DNA of 64,000 bases from Planctomycetia bacterium (GTDB taxonomy: Bacteria > Planctomycetota > Planctomycetia > Pirellulales > JACPPG01). The stretch is taken from NCBI GenBank assembly GCA_016191115.1, contig JACPPG010000047.1:62001-126000 (forward strand). The letters are read 5' to 3'. How positions within the stretch are numbered: the stretch's first letter is position 1; each line of letters opens with the position of its first letter. Below are positions 18,736 to 28,127 of the stretch, one piece after another. The notes under the pieces were generated by a model. That model searched no databases. It saw only the letters and a list, made by a program, of their open reading frames with translations, and had not been told where the DNA came from. The position numbers and the translations under genes were made by a program.

Positions 18736-19302
18736 TTAGCGCGCGAGCGATTCCTCCCATGTCCTCCGCGGCAGCCGGTACAGAACGTGTCGTCGCAATG
18801 GATGGCCTTCGGCGAGCATCGGATGATCGAAATCCTCCGCAGGTGACCGGGGCATGCCCAGACGCTCCATCACGCGGCGCGAGCGGGTGTTGGCCGGGAC
18901 GGTGAACGAGACGACTTCATCGAGCTTGAGCGCCTCGAAGGCGAATTGCAAGGCGGCCTGCGCGCCCTCGGTCGCATAGCCTCGGCCCCAATGTTCGCAC
19001 GCCAACCGCCAACCGATCTCGACGCAAGGCGTGAACGGGGCCTCGAATGCCGGGATGCTCAGGCCGACGAAACCGATAAAGTCCGCGACGCCGGTGACTT
19101 CCACGGCCCACAGACCGAAGCGGTGCCGCGCGAAATGTTCGCCAATGCGCTCGGCAAGCGCGTCGCTCTCGGCCCGCGACAGCACTTTGGGCATGAACTC
19201 CATGGCGCGCGGGTCGGCATTCAAATCCGCGAACGGCGCCAGGTCGTCGTCGCGCCATTGGCGAAGACAAAGCCGCGCGGTCTTCAGGATCGGAATCGAC
19301 AA
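18736..19302 (-). CDS. GNAT N-acetyltransferase (RimJ/RimL-like)
   Basis: The 188-residue protein belongs to the GNAT superfamily, which moves the acetyl group of acetyl-CoA to an amine. The start 'ILKTARLCLRQWRDDDL' is typical of RimJ/RimL relatives. The CoA-binding motif A region is VEIGWRLACEHWGRGYATEG, and 'NTRSRRVMERLGM' is the usual motif B. It is complete. The target amine (ribosomal protein, antibiotic or metabolite) is not predictable. It is convergent with the MaoC operon. Confidence 0.9.
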   Translation of the reverse strand: MSIPILKTARLCLRQWRDDDLAPFADLNADPRAMEFMPKVLSRAESDALAERIGEHFARHRFGLWAVEVTGVADFIGFVGLSIPAFEAPFTPCVEIGWRLACEHWGRGYATEGAQAALQFAFEALKLDEVVSFTVPANTRSRRVMERLGMPRSPAEDFDHPMLAEGHPLRRHVLYRLPRRTWEESLAR

Positions 19303-19364
19303 GGCGACCTCGTAATCGGCCGATCGTTAGTCGGTCGTTGCACTCTTAAGGGCGCAGCTCCGCG

Positions 19365-21110
19365 TCACAAAGTAGCTCGGCGTCGCTCGCCCAGGCGCGA
19401 CCAGACGCCGGCCTTCGCCAGGCTGATGCACGCCGCCAGCAGGAAAAACGCCACGCCCCACGCGATCTGGTTCAGGCCGACGACCTGCTCCCGCGCCTGC
19501 CGGCAGACGATCCACGTCGAGGCGGCAAACCAACCGATGGCGCCAGCCGCCGCGGCCCCATAATATACGCGTCCGTCGATCAGCCGCGCATACAAAAGCG
19601 CAACCAGAATGGGCGCGACCGGGTATAGCAGCATGACAAGCGGCGGCACGCCAGAGAACGCTTGCGGGTCCACAAGCGCCGGCGCCAGGCACGACACCAC
19701 CAACATCGGCGCGCCGAGGGCCCGCACCAAGAGTGCGAAGTCGTCGTCAAACAGCGCTCCGACGGCCAACACGACGACGATCGAGGCATGCCACAGAATC
19801 GCTTCGCGATACATCGCCAGCCACGGCTGCCAGCCGTCAAGGCCGAAGACGAACACCGCCATCACGCACGCCGCGCCGATCGCGACGCGAAACGACCGAT
19901 GCCGGGCAAATCCTGCCACCACCTGCATGGCGCCCGCCACGGCGATCGGCCACGGCGTTTGATAGACGATGTCCTCCAGCACGAGCGAGCCCGGGCCGAT
20001 GATCGCCAGGGCCGCCACCGCCAGCGAAAGCGCATCACCGGCGCGCCGCACGCGCCGCAGAAGCGCATAGACATAGAAGCCGATCGACGCCAGCAGGGTG
20101 ACATAGAGCGGCGTGCCCTGCGTCGCACCGACGAATCGCGTGAGGAAATCGTAGTAGACCGGGTCCGTGCGGTGCCCGGCGGCGGCCAGAAGCAATATCG
20201 CCAGCGGCATGCCCAGCGCCGCGCGGCGTACCGTGTGATTCGCGGACACGATGCCGGCTTCCAGCACCAGCACGTCGACAGCCAGCAGAAACGGCACCAG
20301 GAAGTACGGGCCAAAAATGCTCTCGGTCCCCAGGATCGCGTGGAAAGAGACGCACAGGTAGTAGGCCCGCAGGCAGACGCACACGCCGAGCATTCCGAAG
20401 AGCACCCACGGGTAGGCCGGCCAGCGCCAGGGGCTGGCTGTTTGGCGCACGTAGCCCGGCCCGCGCCGCACGGCCGGCAGCAGGGTCAAGAAGACCACGC
20501 CGGCCACGGCGGGAAACGCAAAGAGCGCCCAGTACAAGGGGGGCGTCGGCGGCCGGTTCAATAGAGGGCTCATGGCCAACGGGTACACAAAGAAGAGCGC
20601 CAACATCAGGTAGTACGGGACGCGGAACAACACGGGCATCCGCAATCGCAGGCCGCGGAGCAGGCTTTCGCTCACGGCCACGGCGAAGGCCAACCCGCTC
20701 CACACAAAGATGCGGCCGGGCTGCCCTTCGGCGTTCAAGACCGGATCGACGCTCACCGAGATCGCCAGGAACATGAGCACGATCAACAGCATCAGGCTGC
20801 GCGCGTCGTCCCACACGTGGCCCAGGCGAATGATCAGCCATGCGGTCAGCGCGAGCAAAAGAGCGTAGGCGGCCAGGCCGAGCGTTAGCGCGCCCGCCTC
20901 GAATAGCTCGGGCTCGCGGCCAAACGATTGCCACAAGCCCGAGAAGACCAATAGGGCGCTGACCACATAAAACGGATTGTGGTTGTACAGCAAGCGGAAC
21001 AGGTCCCGCGTTTCCGCGCCGATGCCCGGCGGGGCGGGCAGCGGCCTCGGCATCGACGGCGCGACGTCTGCACGTTCTTCCTTCGGCGCACTCTGCTCAA
21101 ATTCGTCCAT
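19365..21110 (-). CDS. Large polytopic membrane protein of unknown function
   Basis: The 581-residue protein starts with an acidic, Pro-rich cytoplasmic tail (about 45 residues) and then has roughly 16-18 hydrophobic helices covering the rest of the chain. There is no ATP-binding, glycosyltransferase or transporter signature that I recognise. ATG 21110 is chosen because the upstream part of the open frame (to 21323) has no membrane-protein character and an AAGGTG sequence precedes this ATG. It ends close to the GNAT gene, 62 bp away on the same strand. Confidence 0.7.
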   Translation of the reverse strand: MDEFEQSAPKEERADVAPSMPRPLPAPPGIGAETRDLFRLLYNHNPFYVVSALLVFSGLWQSFGREPELFEAGALTLGLAAYALLLALTAWLIIRLGHVWDDARSLMLLIVLMFLAISVSVDPVLNAEGQPGRIFVWSGLAFAVAVSESLLRGLRLRMPVLFRVPYYLMLALFFVYPLAMSPLLNRPPTPPLYWALFAFPAVAGVVFLTLLPAVRRGPGYVRQTASPWRWPAYPWVLFGMLGVCVCLRAYYLCVSFHAILGTESIFGPYFLVPFLLAVDVLVLEAGIVSANHTVRRAALGMPLAILLLAAAGHRTDPVYYDFLTRFVGATQGTPLYVTLLASIGFYVYALLRRVRRAGDALSLAVAALAIIGPGSLVLEDIVYQTPWPIAVAGAMQVVAGFARHRSFRVAIGAACVMAVFVFGLDGWQPWLAMYREAILWHASIVVVLAVGALFDDDFALLVRALGAPMLVVSCLAPALVDPQAFSGVPPLVMLLYPVAPILVALLYARLIDGRVYYGAAAAGAIGWFAASTWIVCRQAREQVVGLNQIAWGVAFFLLAACISLAKAGVWSRLGERRRATL

Positions 21111-21498
21111 AGGGCACCTTGCCTTTCTCACTGCTTCCCGACGATCGGTGTATGAAAGAAAGAAATGAAATCCGCGCACCGTGCGCGGTGAAGATGCTCT
21201 GTCGGCGAACATATTCGCGCATGGCAAGACGCAACGCCACGCACGCGGAAACGTGAAACACCCTGGGTTTTGTCGCTCTTCCGAAAAGCGGGGCACGGCT
21301 GGCGGCGGCGTGAGCGAATTCACGGAAGGGAAGGCCGCTGTCGCGCCTCTTGCGCCTGATTGTCCAAACTCGGCGCCGATTTACAAGAAAAAAATGGTGC
21401 GATTGCACCAGGCGAATCGTGCGCGAGTGGAATCGTTCGCGCGCGTACTGCGGCGTGCTATCAACAAAGGAAAGCGAAGCGCGCTTTCGATTCGCGCG
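21111..21498. other. Gene-free spacer with a 17-bp palindrome
   Basis: The 388-bp spacer separates two minus-strand genes. It holds a perfect palindrome CCGCGCAC-C-GTGCGCGG at 21172-21188, 62 bp before the membrane-protein start, which could be an operator or a stop for upstream transcription. I see no gene in the rest. Confidence 0.4.
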
Positions 21499-22146
21499 TT
21501 AAGGAATGGCGACCGCGTCTCGCCTGGTGCCGCGCCTGCGGCCGCGCTGCTTCTGCGAAGCTGTGGCACACGCGCGGCATGCGCACACGGTCAAGCCGCC
21601 CATGACAAAGAGAGCCATGCTGGCGGGCTCGGGCACGGCCAACTCGGAGACTACCGTGTAGCTCCAGAAGCCGACGATCCCGCCGGTGTTGGCCATCCAG
21701 CCTGCGACGTCGCTCTCGACGAAGGTCGGCCAGCCGTCGTAGATCTCGGCCGTCAGCTCGGCGAAGCCCAGGAAGTCCGTGACGTGCCAGTCCCACGTTT
21801 GAAACGGGGAATTGAGATTGCGGTTGATGCCGTCGGCGCCTGGCGCGATGCGGGCCACGACGATCCGGTCCGCCACATTGAGCGGCCCCTGGGCGATGAT
21901 GTGGCGGGCCGCGGCAATGTCGTCGGGATTCGACAGCGGCAGGACGTACGAGTCACGATGGCCGCCGAACGGCGACGGTTCCGCGACGCGAAAATAGACG
22001 GTCGCCGCCGGGCTGTGCGACGCAACCGCCGCCGCCAGCGACGCGGCCAGAATGACCGATGGCGTACGCAAACGATGGCTCCCCTCGATCCGGCCGACGC
22101 GGTTGCCCGCCGCCACACGACGACGTGCGGCCCTCGCGCCCGCCAT
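21499..22146 (-). CDS. PEP-CTERM exported protein
   Basis: The product is about 215 residues, with a basic N-terminus, a hydrophobic signal (ILAASLAAAVASHSPAATV) and a C-terminal sorting signal made of VPEPAS, a hydrophobic helix and an Arg-rich tail. Such proteins are processed by an exosortase and placed on the cell surface. The middle region is of unknown function. The start is uncertain: ATG 22146 and ATG 22191 are both in frame, and neither has a strong ribosome-binding site. No exosortase gene is in the window. Confidence 0.7.
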   Translation of the reverse strand: MAGARAARRRVAAGNRVGRIEGSHRLRTPSVILAASLAAAVASHSPAATVYFRVAEPSPFGGHRDSYVLPLSNPDDIAAARHIIAQGPLNVADRIVVARIAPGADGINRNLNSPFQTWDWHVTDFLGFAELTAEIYDGWPTFVESDVAGWMANTGGIVGFWSYTVVSELAVPEPASMALFVMGGLTVCACRACATASQKQRGRRRGTRRDAVAIP

Positions 22147-22191
22147 GGTAGCCCCGCGGCCTGTGGGCCGCAAGAATTTCAAGCCACCCAC

Positions 22192-22348
22192 CAGGGCCGT
22201 TCACAGATTCAAGCTGGCCGGCGGCGCACCGGCGGGAAAGTGGGACAGGCACCGAGACGCAACGTTCGTCTGAAAGGACTTGCGCTGTTTATGCTCGGAG
22301 CCAGTCCCATTTTCCCGCCTCGCCATTTTGAAAAACAGAATGGCCCTG
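22192..22348 (+). repeat. Dispersed hairpin repeat family 1, copy 4 (complete)
   Basis: A full copy with both CAGGGCC ends, 157 bp. It lies between the divergent PEP-CTERM and secreted nitrilase-family genes. Confidence 0.85.
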
Positions 22349-22461
22349 AGCCACCCACGCGCCCGCGCCGCCATGATTTCCGCGGGCTCCAACACACCAG
22401 GGTCCGTTATACTATCGGCGGCGATCGTCGCGACACATAGCGAGCGCAGGGGGATCGAGTC

Positions 22462-23313
22462 GTGAAGCAACTTCCATGGCGGATGTTCGCCGCGGCTGTC
22501 GGGCTATTGGCGTTTCTCGAAATCGCCGTTGCCGATGGGCCGGAGAAACCGAAACAGGCCTCATCGGTTCGCGTCGCCGGCATCGTGCTCAAATGGGTCC
22601 GCGGCGACAAGGAGGCGAACTACCGCCGGGCGGAGCCGATGATTCGCGAGGCGGCCGCCGCCGGCGCGAAGATCGTGTGCACCACCGAATGCTTTCTCGA
22701 CGGTTACGCCATCGCCGACAAGAGCATCCCGCTCGACGAATACCGCGCGCTGGGCGAGCCGATCCCGGACGGCAAATACTTCCAGCGGCTGGCCGCGCTC
22801 GCCAAGGAGCTCAAGATCCACCTCTTGGCCGGCATGCTCGAAGCCGACGGCGACGCGCGATACAACACGGCCGTCCTCCTGGGACCCGACGGGACGCTTG
22901 TTGGCAAATATCGCAAGCAGAAGCTGGGGCACGAGTCGGTCCGCAACACGCCCGGCGAGGAGTCGAAGGTGTTCGACACGCCGTACGGCCGGATGGGCGT
23001 GATGATTTGCGCCGACCGGACCGAGCCCGACATTGTGAGCCGCTACCGCGACGGCCGCGCGGATTTCATTCTCTGCCCGTCAGGGGGCATGTTCGGACCA
23101 AAGACGAACGACCCGATCGTGCAAGCCCGCTCGCGCGAGAACAAGCTGCGGATCGTGTTTGTGCACCCGGCGGAGTTCCTGTCGACGGCGCCCGACGGTT
23201 CGATCGCCGCGCAGACCCTTTTGGGCGACCGGCTACTGGTTGCGCGCGACGAGGTCGGCGGCGAGACTGACCAGAACCGCATCTTGTATTTCGAATTGCC
23301 GCTCGCGCGGTAG
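22462..23313 (+). CDS. Secreted carbon-nitrogen hydrolase (nitrilase superfamily)
   Basis: The 283-residue protein has a signal peptide (to about residue 25, ending VADG) before a complete nitrilase-superfamily domain. The catalytic triad is Glu76 (TTECFLDGY), Lys152 (KYRKQKLG) and Cys183 (VMICADR). Enzymes of this class cut non-peptide C-N bonds, usually in amides. The GTG at 22462 follows AGGGGGA and starts directly at the signal peptide. An exported nitrilase is less common than the cytoplasmic type. A cytoplasmic relative is encoded at 60493. Confidence 0.87.
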   Translation: MKQLPWRMFAAAVGLLAFLEIAVADGPEKPKQASSVRVAGIVLKWVRGDKEANYRRAEPMIREAAAAGAKIVCTTECFLDGYAIADKSIPLDEYRALGEPIPDGKYFQRLAALAKELKIHLLAGMLEADGDARYNTAVLLGPDGTLVGKYRKQKLGHESVRNTPGEESKVFDTPYGRMGVMICADRTEPDIVSRYRDGRADFILCPSGGMFGPKTNDPIVQARSRENKLRIVFVHPAEFLSTAPDGSIAAQTLLGDRLLVARDEVGGETDQNRILYFELPLAR

Positions 23314-23462
23314 CCTGCCTGGCGACCACTTCATTGCACGCGCCGCGGACGGTTCGTTAAGAGCTGCTCGCCATTGCGGTATGGCTCTATAGAACGCGCG
23401 TGCGGTAGCATGCGTGGCAGTTACGCATCGCGAAGCACAGTTCGCCAGGAAGCCTGCGCGCC

Positions 23463-24245
23463 ATGGCCACTATCGAGCAGGAAATCGATCGCCGTGCGCC
23501 GGCTTGTCGACCGAGGGGGCGGCCCGCCGGCTATCATCGCTGGCACGATTTGCTGTTCGTACACTGGCGCGTCGATCCGGCTGCGGTCGCGCCGCTCTTG
23601 CCCGCCGGACTTACGCTCGACACGTGGGACGGTTGCGCCTGGGTGGGCCTGGTGCCGTTTTCCATTTCCGGATTGCGGCCGTGGTGGGCGCCCGCCGTTC
23701 CGGGCGTGTCAGCATTTGATGAGATCAACGTTCGCACGTACGTGCACCACCAGGGCAAAGACCCCGGTGTGTGGTTCTTCAGCCTCGACGCCAATAGCGC
23801 GCTGGCCGTGCGGATCGCCCGCTGGTGGTGGCGATTGAACTACCGGCGGGCCCGCATGTCGGTGCGGCGCGAAGGACGCACGGTGTGGTACCGGTGCCAG
23901 CGCCGCGCAGGCGCGAGGACGGTCGGTGCGGAAATTGTTGCCCGGATCGGCCCCAGGCTCGGCCAGGGCGAGCCGGGCCGTTCGCTGCCGCCGGGCCGGG
24001 CGATCGAGGGCACGCTCGAGCACTTTCTGCTCGAAAGGTATGTCCTCTACTCCCAGCGGGGTGGACCGCTTTTGACCGCCCGGGTACACCATCGGCCGTA
24101 TTCGATTCGCCAGGCCCGGCTGTGGCGATGCGAAGAGTCGCTCGTGGCCGAGACCGGCATCGCACCGGACGAGCCGCCGTGCCACGTGGCCTACAGCCGG
24201 CTGGCGAAGGTCGAGGTCTTTCCCTTGCGTCCCGTCGGCAACTGA
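23463..24245 (+). CDS. DUF2071 (YqjF-like) protein
   Basis: The 260-residue protein matches the DUF2071/YqjF family, which has an acetoacetate-decarboxylase-like fold. The family hallmark is 'HDLLFVHWRVDPAAVAPLLP' near residue 28, followed by 'GCAWVGLVPFSISGLRP' and 'INVRTYV'. The biochemical role of this family is not settled. The ATG at 23463 keeps the conserved start. The gene is followed by a repeat copy and appears to be alone. Confidence 0.85.
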   Translation: MATIEQEIDRRAPACRPRGRPAGYHRWHDLLFVHWRVDPAAVAPLLPAGLTLDTWDGCAWVGLVPFSISGLRPWWAPAVPGVSAFDEINVRTYVHHQGKDPGVWFFSLDANSALAVRIARWWWRLNYRRARMSVRREGRTVWYRCQRRAGARTVGAEIVARIGPRLGQGEPGRSLPPGRAIEGTLEHFLLERYVLYSQRGGPLLTARVHHRPYSIRQARLWRCEESLVAETGIAPDEPPCHVAYSRLAKVEVFPLRPVGN

Positions 24246-24285
24246 CTTTGCTGCAATGTGAGTCAACGTTGGGCTAGCGGCGCCT

Positions 24286-24425
24286 CAGGGTCATTCTGTT
24301 TTTCAAAATGGCGAGGCGGGAAAATGGGACTGGCTCCGAGCATAAACAGCGCAAGTCCTTTCAGACCAACGTTGCGTCTCGGTGCCTGTCCCACTTTCCC
24401 GCCGGTGCGCCGCCGGCAAGCTTAA
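24286..24425 (-). repeat. Dispersed hairpin repeat family 1, copy 5 (inverted)
   Basis: An inverted copy whose right end (CAGGGTCATTCTG on the plus strand) is intact, while the left end is cut after CTTAA. It lies between the DUF2071 stop and the next PEP-CTERM start, so it is upstream of one gene only. Confidence 0.82.
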
Positions 24426-24595
24426 GCGCTGGCGGCTAACGTAAATGGAGCGGTCGCAGGGTATCGCGCATCCAGCGAGTCAAGCTAGTTCATCCTCCCT
24501 CTCCGGCTGAACGCTAGTGACACAGACCATCTGAGTAGATTCTCACCTGTGTCCACATTCACGCGTTCAATCATCCGGATCCATGAGGGAGGAAT

Positions 24596-25345
24596 ATGTA
24601 CAGGGCGTTTCTTGGGCCAGTTGCCCTTTGCGCGATTTTTTCAATCTGCAACCAAACCGCGTCAGCCGGGGCAATTCAGTATTCCGCCACGTCCGGCGAT
24701 CGCTCGGCGACCGTGAACTTCACGCGTTCCGGGTCGGACCTGATCGTCACGCTGGCCAATAAGTCGAGCGCCGACGCCACCGTGCCGACCGACATTCTGA
24801 CCGGCGTCTTCTTCAAGCTCGACGGCGACCCAGCGCTCACGCGCACGAGCGCCCTTGTCGCCAAAAACAGCGTTTTTGTCAGTAACACGGGCGTGGATGT
24901 CACGCCCGCCGACCTGGTGGTCGGAGGGGAGTGGGCCTACAAGTCGGGGCTTTCGCCCGCCTTCGACGCGAACCAGGGGATCTCGTCGGCGGGACTGGGG
25001 ATCTTCGGCCCGCCCGACCTGTTCCCGGGATCTAATCTGCAAGATACGACGAGCCCTGGGGGAATCGAATACGGCATCACGCGGGCCGGCGACAACCTGC
25101 TGACGGGCAATGGCGGCCTTTCCGGACAGCACTTGATCAAGAACTCGGTCACTTTCACGCTCTCCGGCTTCAGCGGCGAGCCCGACGCGAAGATCACCAA
25201 GGTGTTCTTCCAGTATGGAACGGCGCTCGACGAGCCGCGCGATCCAGGCACTCCTGACCCTCTCATCCCAGAGCCATCGACCTTCTGCCTCGGCGCGCTT
25301 GCGTTGGCCGGCATGACTCTGCTGCGCCGGAGGCTGAGCCGATAG
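24596..25345 (+). CDS. PEP-CTERM exported protein
   Basis: The 249-residue protein has a signal peptide ending near TASAG, a beta-rich middle part with 'VVGGEWAYKSGLS' and 'GLGIFGPPDLFPG', and a C-terminal PEP-CTERM signal (IPEPSTF, hydrophobic helix, RRRLSR). The middle part recurs in many PEP-CTERM proteins as an unnamed surface domain. GGGAGG stands only about 3-4 bases from the ATG, an unusually short gap. It is followed by another PEP-CTERM gene on the same strand. Confidence 0.82.
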   Translation: MYRAFLGPVALCAIFSICNQTASAGAIQYSATSGDRSATVNFTRSGSDLIVTLANKSSADATVPTDILTGVFFKLDGDPALTRTSALVAKNSVFVSNTGVDVTPADLVVGGEWAYKSGLSPAFDANQGISSAGLGIFGPPDLFPGSNLQDTTSPGGIEYGITRAGDNLLTGNGGLSGQHLIKNSVTFTLSGFSGEPDAKITKVFFQYGTALDEPRDPGTPDPLIPEPSTFCLGALALAGMTLLRRRLSR

Positions 25346-25628
25346 TCCGGGTTGGTGTTGTCTTTGGCACATTGCTCGGCGGTTTCAATCTGCGCAGAAA
25401 TTCTTCCGAATTGCCCGGCTAGACTGCCATATTCGCGTGTGTGCCCTGGCACATAACCCCAGGAATAGTAGTTGGTTATGGCTTTGTCGGCCCGATTCGT
25501 AAGCAGTTTCGCATCAACGCAACAAAATCCTTTACTTCGTTGATGTGAGGGGCCATACTAGTCGGATGGGGGGACCAGCAACGCCCCGCCAGAAGCAGTC
25601 CGCGACTCGGCAACTGAGAGAAACGCCC

Positions 25629-26309
25629 ATGATTCGAGCATCGATCCTCGCAACTTCTCTTCTGAGCGTCGTCCTCTTGGCGACGAATTCTCACGCCACG
25701 ATTCTGAGCATGGCGGCCGACATCGAGTTCAGCAATGCAACGGCTCCTTCGGGGCCGGCGCCATGGTTGACGGTCACCATCAACGATCACGGTGGCAGCG
25801 GCTCGGTGACGCTCGATATCGCCGGTTCGGGTCTGAGCTTCAATGAAAGCGTCAGCGAATTGTCGCTGAACTTGGATCCCTCACTCGACCCGGCTAACCT
25901 CGTGTTTTCCGCGCCGACGAAGTCGCGCGCCTTCACAACGCCTACGATCGCGACCGCCGCCAACGCCTTCAAAGCCGACGGCGACGGCTTCTACGACATC
26001 GACCTGGCCTTCGCCGTCGGCAGCGGCGCTAGCACGTTCCGCTCGGGCGACTCGATCGAATACACGATTACCGGAATTGCATCCCTCAACGCCCTATCGT
26101 TCAACTTCCTGAGTAAACCGGCGGGTGGCCACGGACCGTTCATCATGGCGGCTCACGTGCAGAACACCGGCGGCGCCGGTGGCGGCAGCAGCGGCTGGGT
26201 CACCGACAGCGGTGGCGGGCAAGTGCTCATTCCGGAACCAGCCACGTGCCTCTTGGCCGCGCTCGCAGGGCTTGGCATACTGGTTGTTCGGCGCAGAATC
26301 CGCGGCTGA
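25629..26309 (+). CDS. PEP-CTERM exported protein
   Basis: The 226-residue product has a signal peptide (SILATSLLSVVLLATNSHAT), a Ser/Gly-rich beta region, a Gly-rich hinge (GGAGGGSSGW) and a sorting signal (IPEPATC, hydrophobic helix, RRRIRG). ATG 25629 is taken because it starts the signal peptide; the frame is open to 25545 without one. It is not close in sequence to the preceding PEP-CTERM protein apart from the sorting signal. It lies 57 bp upstream of the split-LamG gene. Confidence 0.8.
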   Translation: MIRASILATSLLSVVLLATNSHATILSMAADIEFSNATAPSGPAPWLTVTINDHGGSGSVTLDIAGSGLSFNESVSELSLNLDPSLDPANLVFSAPTKSRAFTTPTIATAANAFKADGDGFYDIDLAFAVGSGASTFRSGDSIEYTITGIASLNALSFNFLSKPAGGHGPFIMAAHVQNTGGAGGGSSGWVTDSGGGQVLIPEPATCLLAALAGLGILVVRRRIRG

Positions 26310-26366
26310 AATCGTATTCGGCCAGCCCATCCCGCGCCGCTGCGCGGCAACTGCGAGAACGACCCG

Positions 26367-28037
26367 GTGCGGCACTTCCTTTTGGCAGTTTGGCTCTCAT
26401 GCGGAGCCATTTGCGCGGCTGCGGACGTAGATCCGGCGCTCGTCGGCCACTGGCCGATCCGGACGGATATCCGCGACCGCTCGCCGGCGGCGAATCATGG
26501 AATTGTGCGAGGAGAGCGGTATGAGGGGAATGTGTTTTGCGGCGTTGGCGCCGATCATCCCTTGTTTAACCGCCGCGACGCGTACGTCGAGGTGCCCAAC
26601 ACGGCCACGCTTCAGTTGGGCACCGGTGAATTCTCCGTTTCCGCGTGGGTGACGCACAACCAGTCGCTAAACGACGTGCCGGGCGACGTCGTGTCGATGT
26701 ACGACCCCGATCGCCGCCGCGGCTTTCACCTGACCATCGCCCGGCGCGACGCTGCCACCAGCGGCCAATCGAACGCGCCGCAAGTCGAGTTTGGCATCGA
26801 CAACGCCCGGCTCGACCCGGCGTGGACCGATCGCGGCCGGCCAGGAAGCGCCGTCTACGTCATGGCGCTGGCGGTCTACGACGGCCAACTCTATGCCGGC
26901 ACCTGCGAGCCCGGTGCTCGACAAAGCGGCCACGTTTACCGCTACGATTCGGGCGGGCACTGGATCGATTGCTTCAGCCCCGACAGTGCCAACGCCGTTA
27001 CGGCGCTGGCCGTGCACCGCGGCCACCTCTACGCGGCGACGGGATGTTACCGGCTCCGTGGCTCCGCACTGCCGGACTCGCCCAACCAGACGCCCGGCGG
27101 CCACGTGTATCGTTACGAGCGCCCCAGCCACTGGGTCGATTGCGGCAAACTGGGCGACGCCCAAGCCGTTAACGGCCTGACCACGTACCTGGGCTATCTC
27201 CACGCGTCCAGCACGTATTCGCCCGGCGTGTTCGACTACAAAGCGACCGAGAAGTGGGACGCTATCGGCACCCCTCAAGGTCGCCGCGTCGAGTCCCTGG
27301 TCGCGTACCACGGCGCGCTTTTCGGCGGCGCCTTCGACGGCGGCGAGGTGTACCGCTACGTGCCCGAGAACCGTGGCTGGCAGACGGTCGGCAAACTGCC
27401 CGCCACGACGCAGACCTACGGCTTTGGCGTCTATCGGGGCCGGCTATACGTCGGCGCCTGGCCCACCGGCAGCGTCTATCGGTACGACGGGCAGAGCCAG
27501 TGGACCAATTGCGGGCGCTTGGGCGAAGAGAAAGAAGTCATGCCGCTGGTGGTCTACAACGGCAAGCTGTACGGCGGCACGCTTCCGGCGGCCGCCGTGT
27601 TTCGCTACGACGGCGATACCACTTGGACCGACGTCGGCCGCGTGGACCTGACGCCCGATGTGACGTACCGCCGCGCGTATTCGATGGCCGTCTTCCAGGG
27701 GCAGCTCTTTTGCGGCACGCTCCCTTCCGGACACGTGAAATCGATCCGGGCGGGCCAGGCCGTTAGCTCGGACCGCGAGCTCGATCCCGGCTGGCGCCAC
27801 CTGACGGCGGTGCGGGAAAAGACGCGGCTCGTGCTCTATATCGACGGCAAACCGGTGGCGCGCAGCCCCGAGTTCGCGGCGGAGGACTACGACCTCTCGA
27901 TCGACAAGCCGCTGTTGATCGGCTTCGGCTCGACCGACTACTTCCACGGGCGAATCCGCGACGTACGGCTCTATCGCCGCGCTCTTATGGCCGACGAGGC
28001 GGCCCGCTTGGCCGCGGAAAAACCGTTGGAAGAATAG
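26367..28037 (+). CDS. Secreted LamG domain interrupted by a beta-propeller
   Basis: The 556-residue protein has a signal peptide (residues 1-19) and then a LamG/concanavalin-like half-domain (about 22-150: 'AYVEVPNTATLQLGTGEFS'). About six propeller-type repeats follow (about 165-450, with the recurring pattern VYxGxLYxGT and VYRYD). The second half of the LamG fold then resumes (about 470-545: 'GWRHLTAVREKTRLVLYIDG' and 'GRIRDVRLYRRAL'). The propeller therefore seems inserted within one jelly-roll. GTG 26367 directly starts the signal peptide. A carbohydrate-binding surface role is inferred. Confidence 0.78.
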   Translation: MRHFLLAVWLSCGAICAAADVDPALVGHWPIRTDIRDRSPAANHGIVRGERYEGNVFCGVGADHPLFNRRDAYVEVPNTATLQLGTGEFSVSAWVTHNQSLNDVPGDVVSMYDPDRRRGFHLTIARRDAATSGQSNAPQVEFGIDNARLDPAWTDRGRPGSAVYVMALAVYDGQLYAGTCEPGARQSGHVYRYDSGGHWIDCFSPDSANAVTALAVHRGHLYAATGCYRLRGSALPDSPNQTPGGHVYRYERPSHWVDCGKLGDAQAVNGLTTYLGYLHASSTYSPGVFDYKATEKWDAIGTPQGRRVESLVAYHGALFGGAFDGGEVYRYVPENRGWQTVGKLPATTQTYGFGVYRGRLYVGAWPTGSVYRYDGQSQWTNCGRLGEEKEVMPLVVYNGKLYGGTLPAAAVFRYDGDTTWTDVGRVDLTPDVTYRRAYSMAVFQGQLFCGTLPSGHVKSIRAGQAVSSDRELDPGWRHLTAVREKTRLVLYIDGKPVARSPEFAAEDYDLSIDKPLLIGFGSTDYFHGRIRDVRLYRRALMADEAARLAAEKPLEE

Positions 28038-28127
28038 TGTGCCGCGGGAATGCGGCCATCGCGCGCGACGTCGGTCGTCGCGTCGCACTGCTCCTGGCGA
28101 AGCGGTGGCACGCTCGAAGACGCGTTC

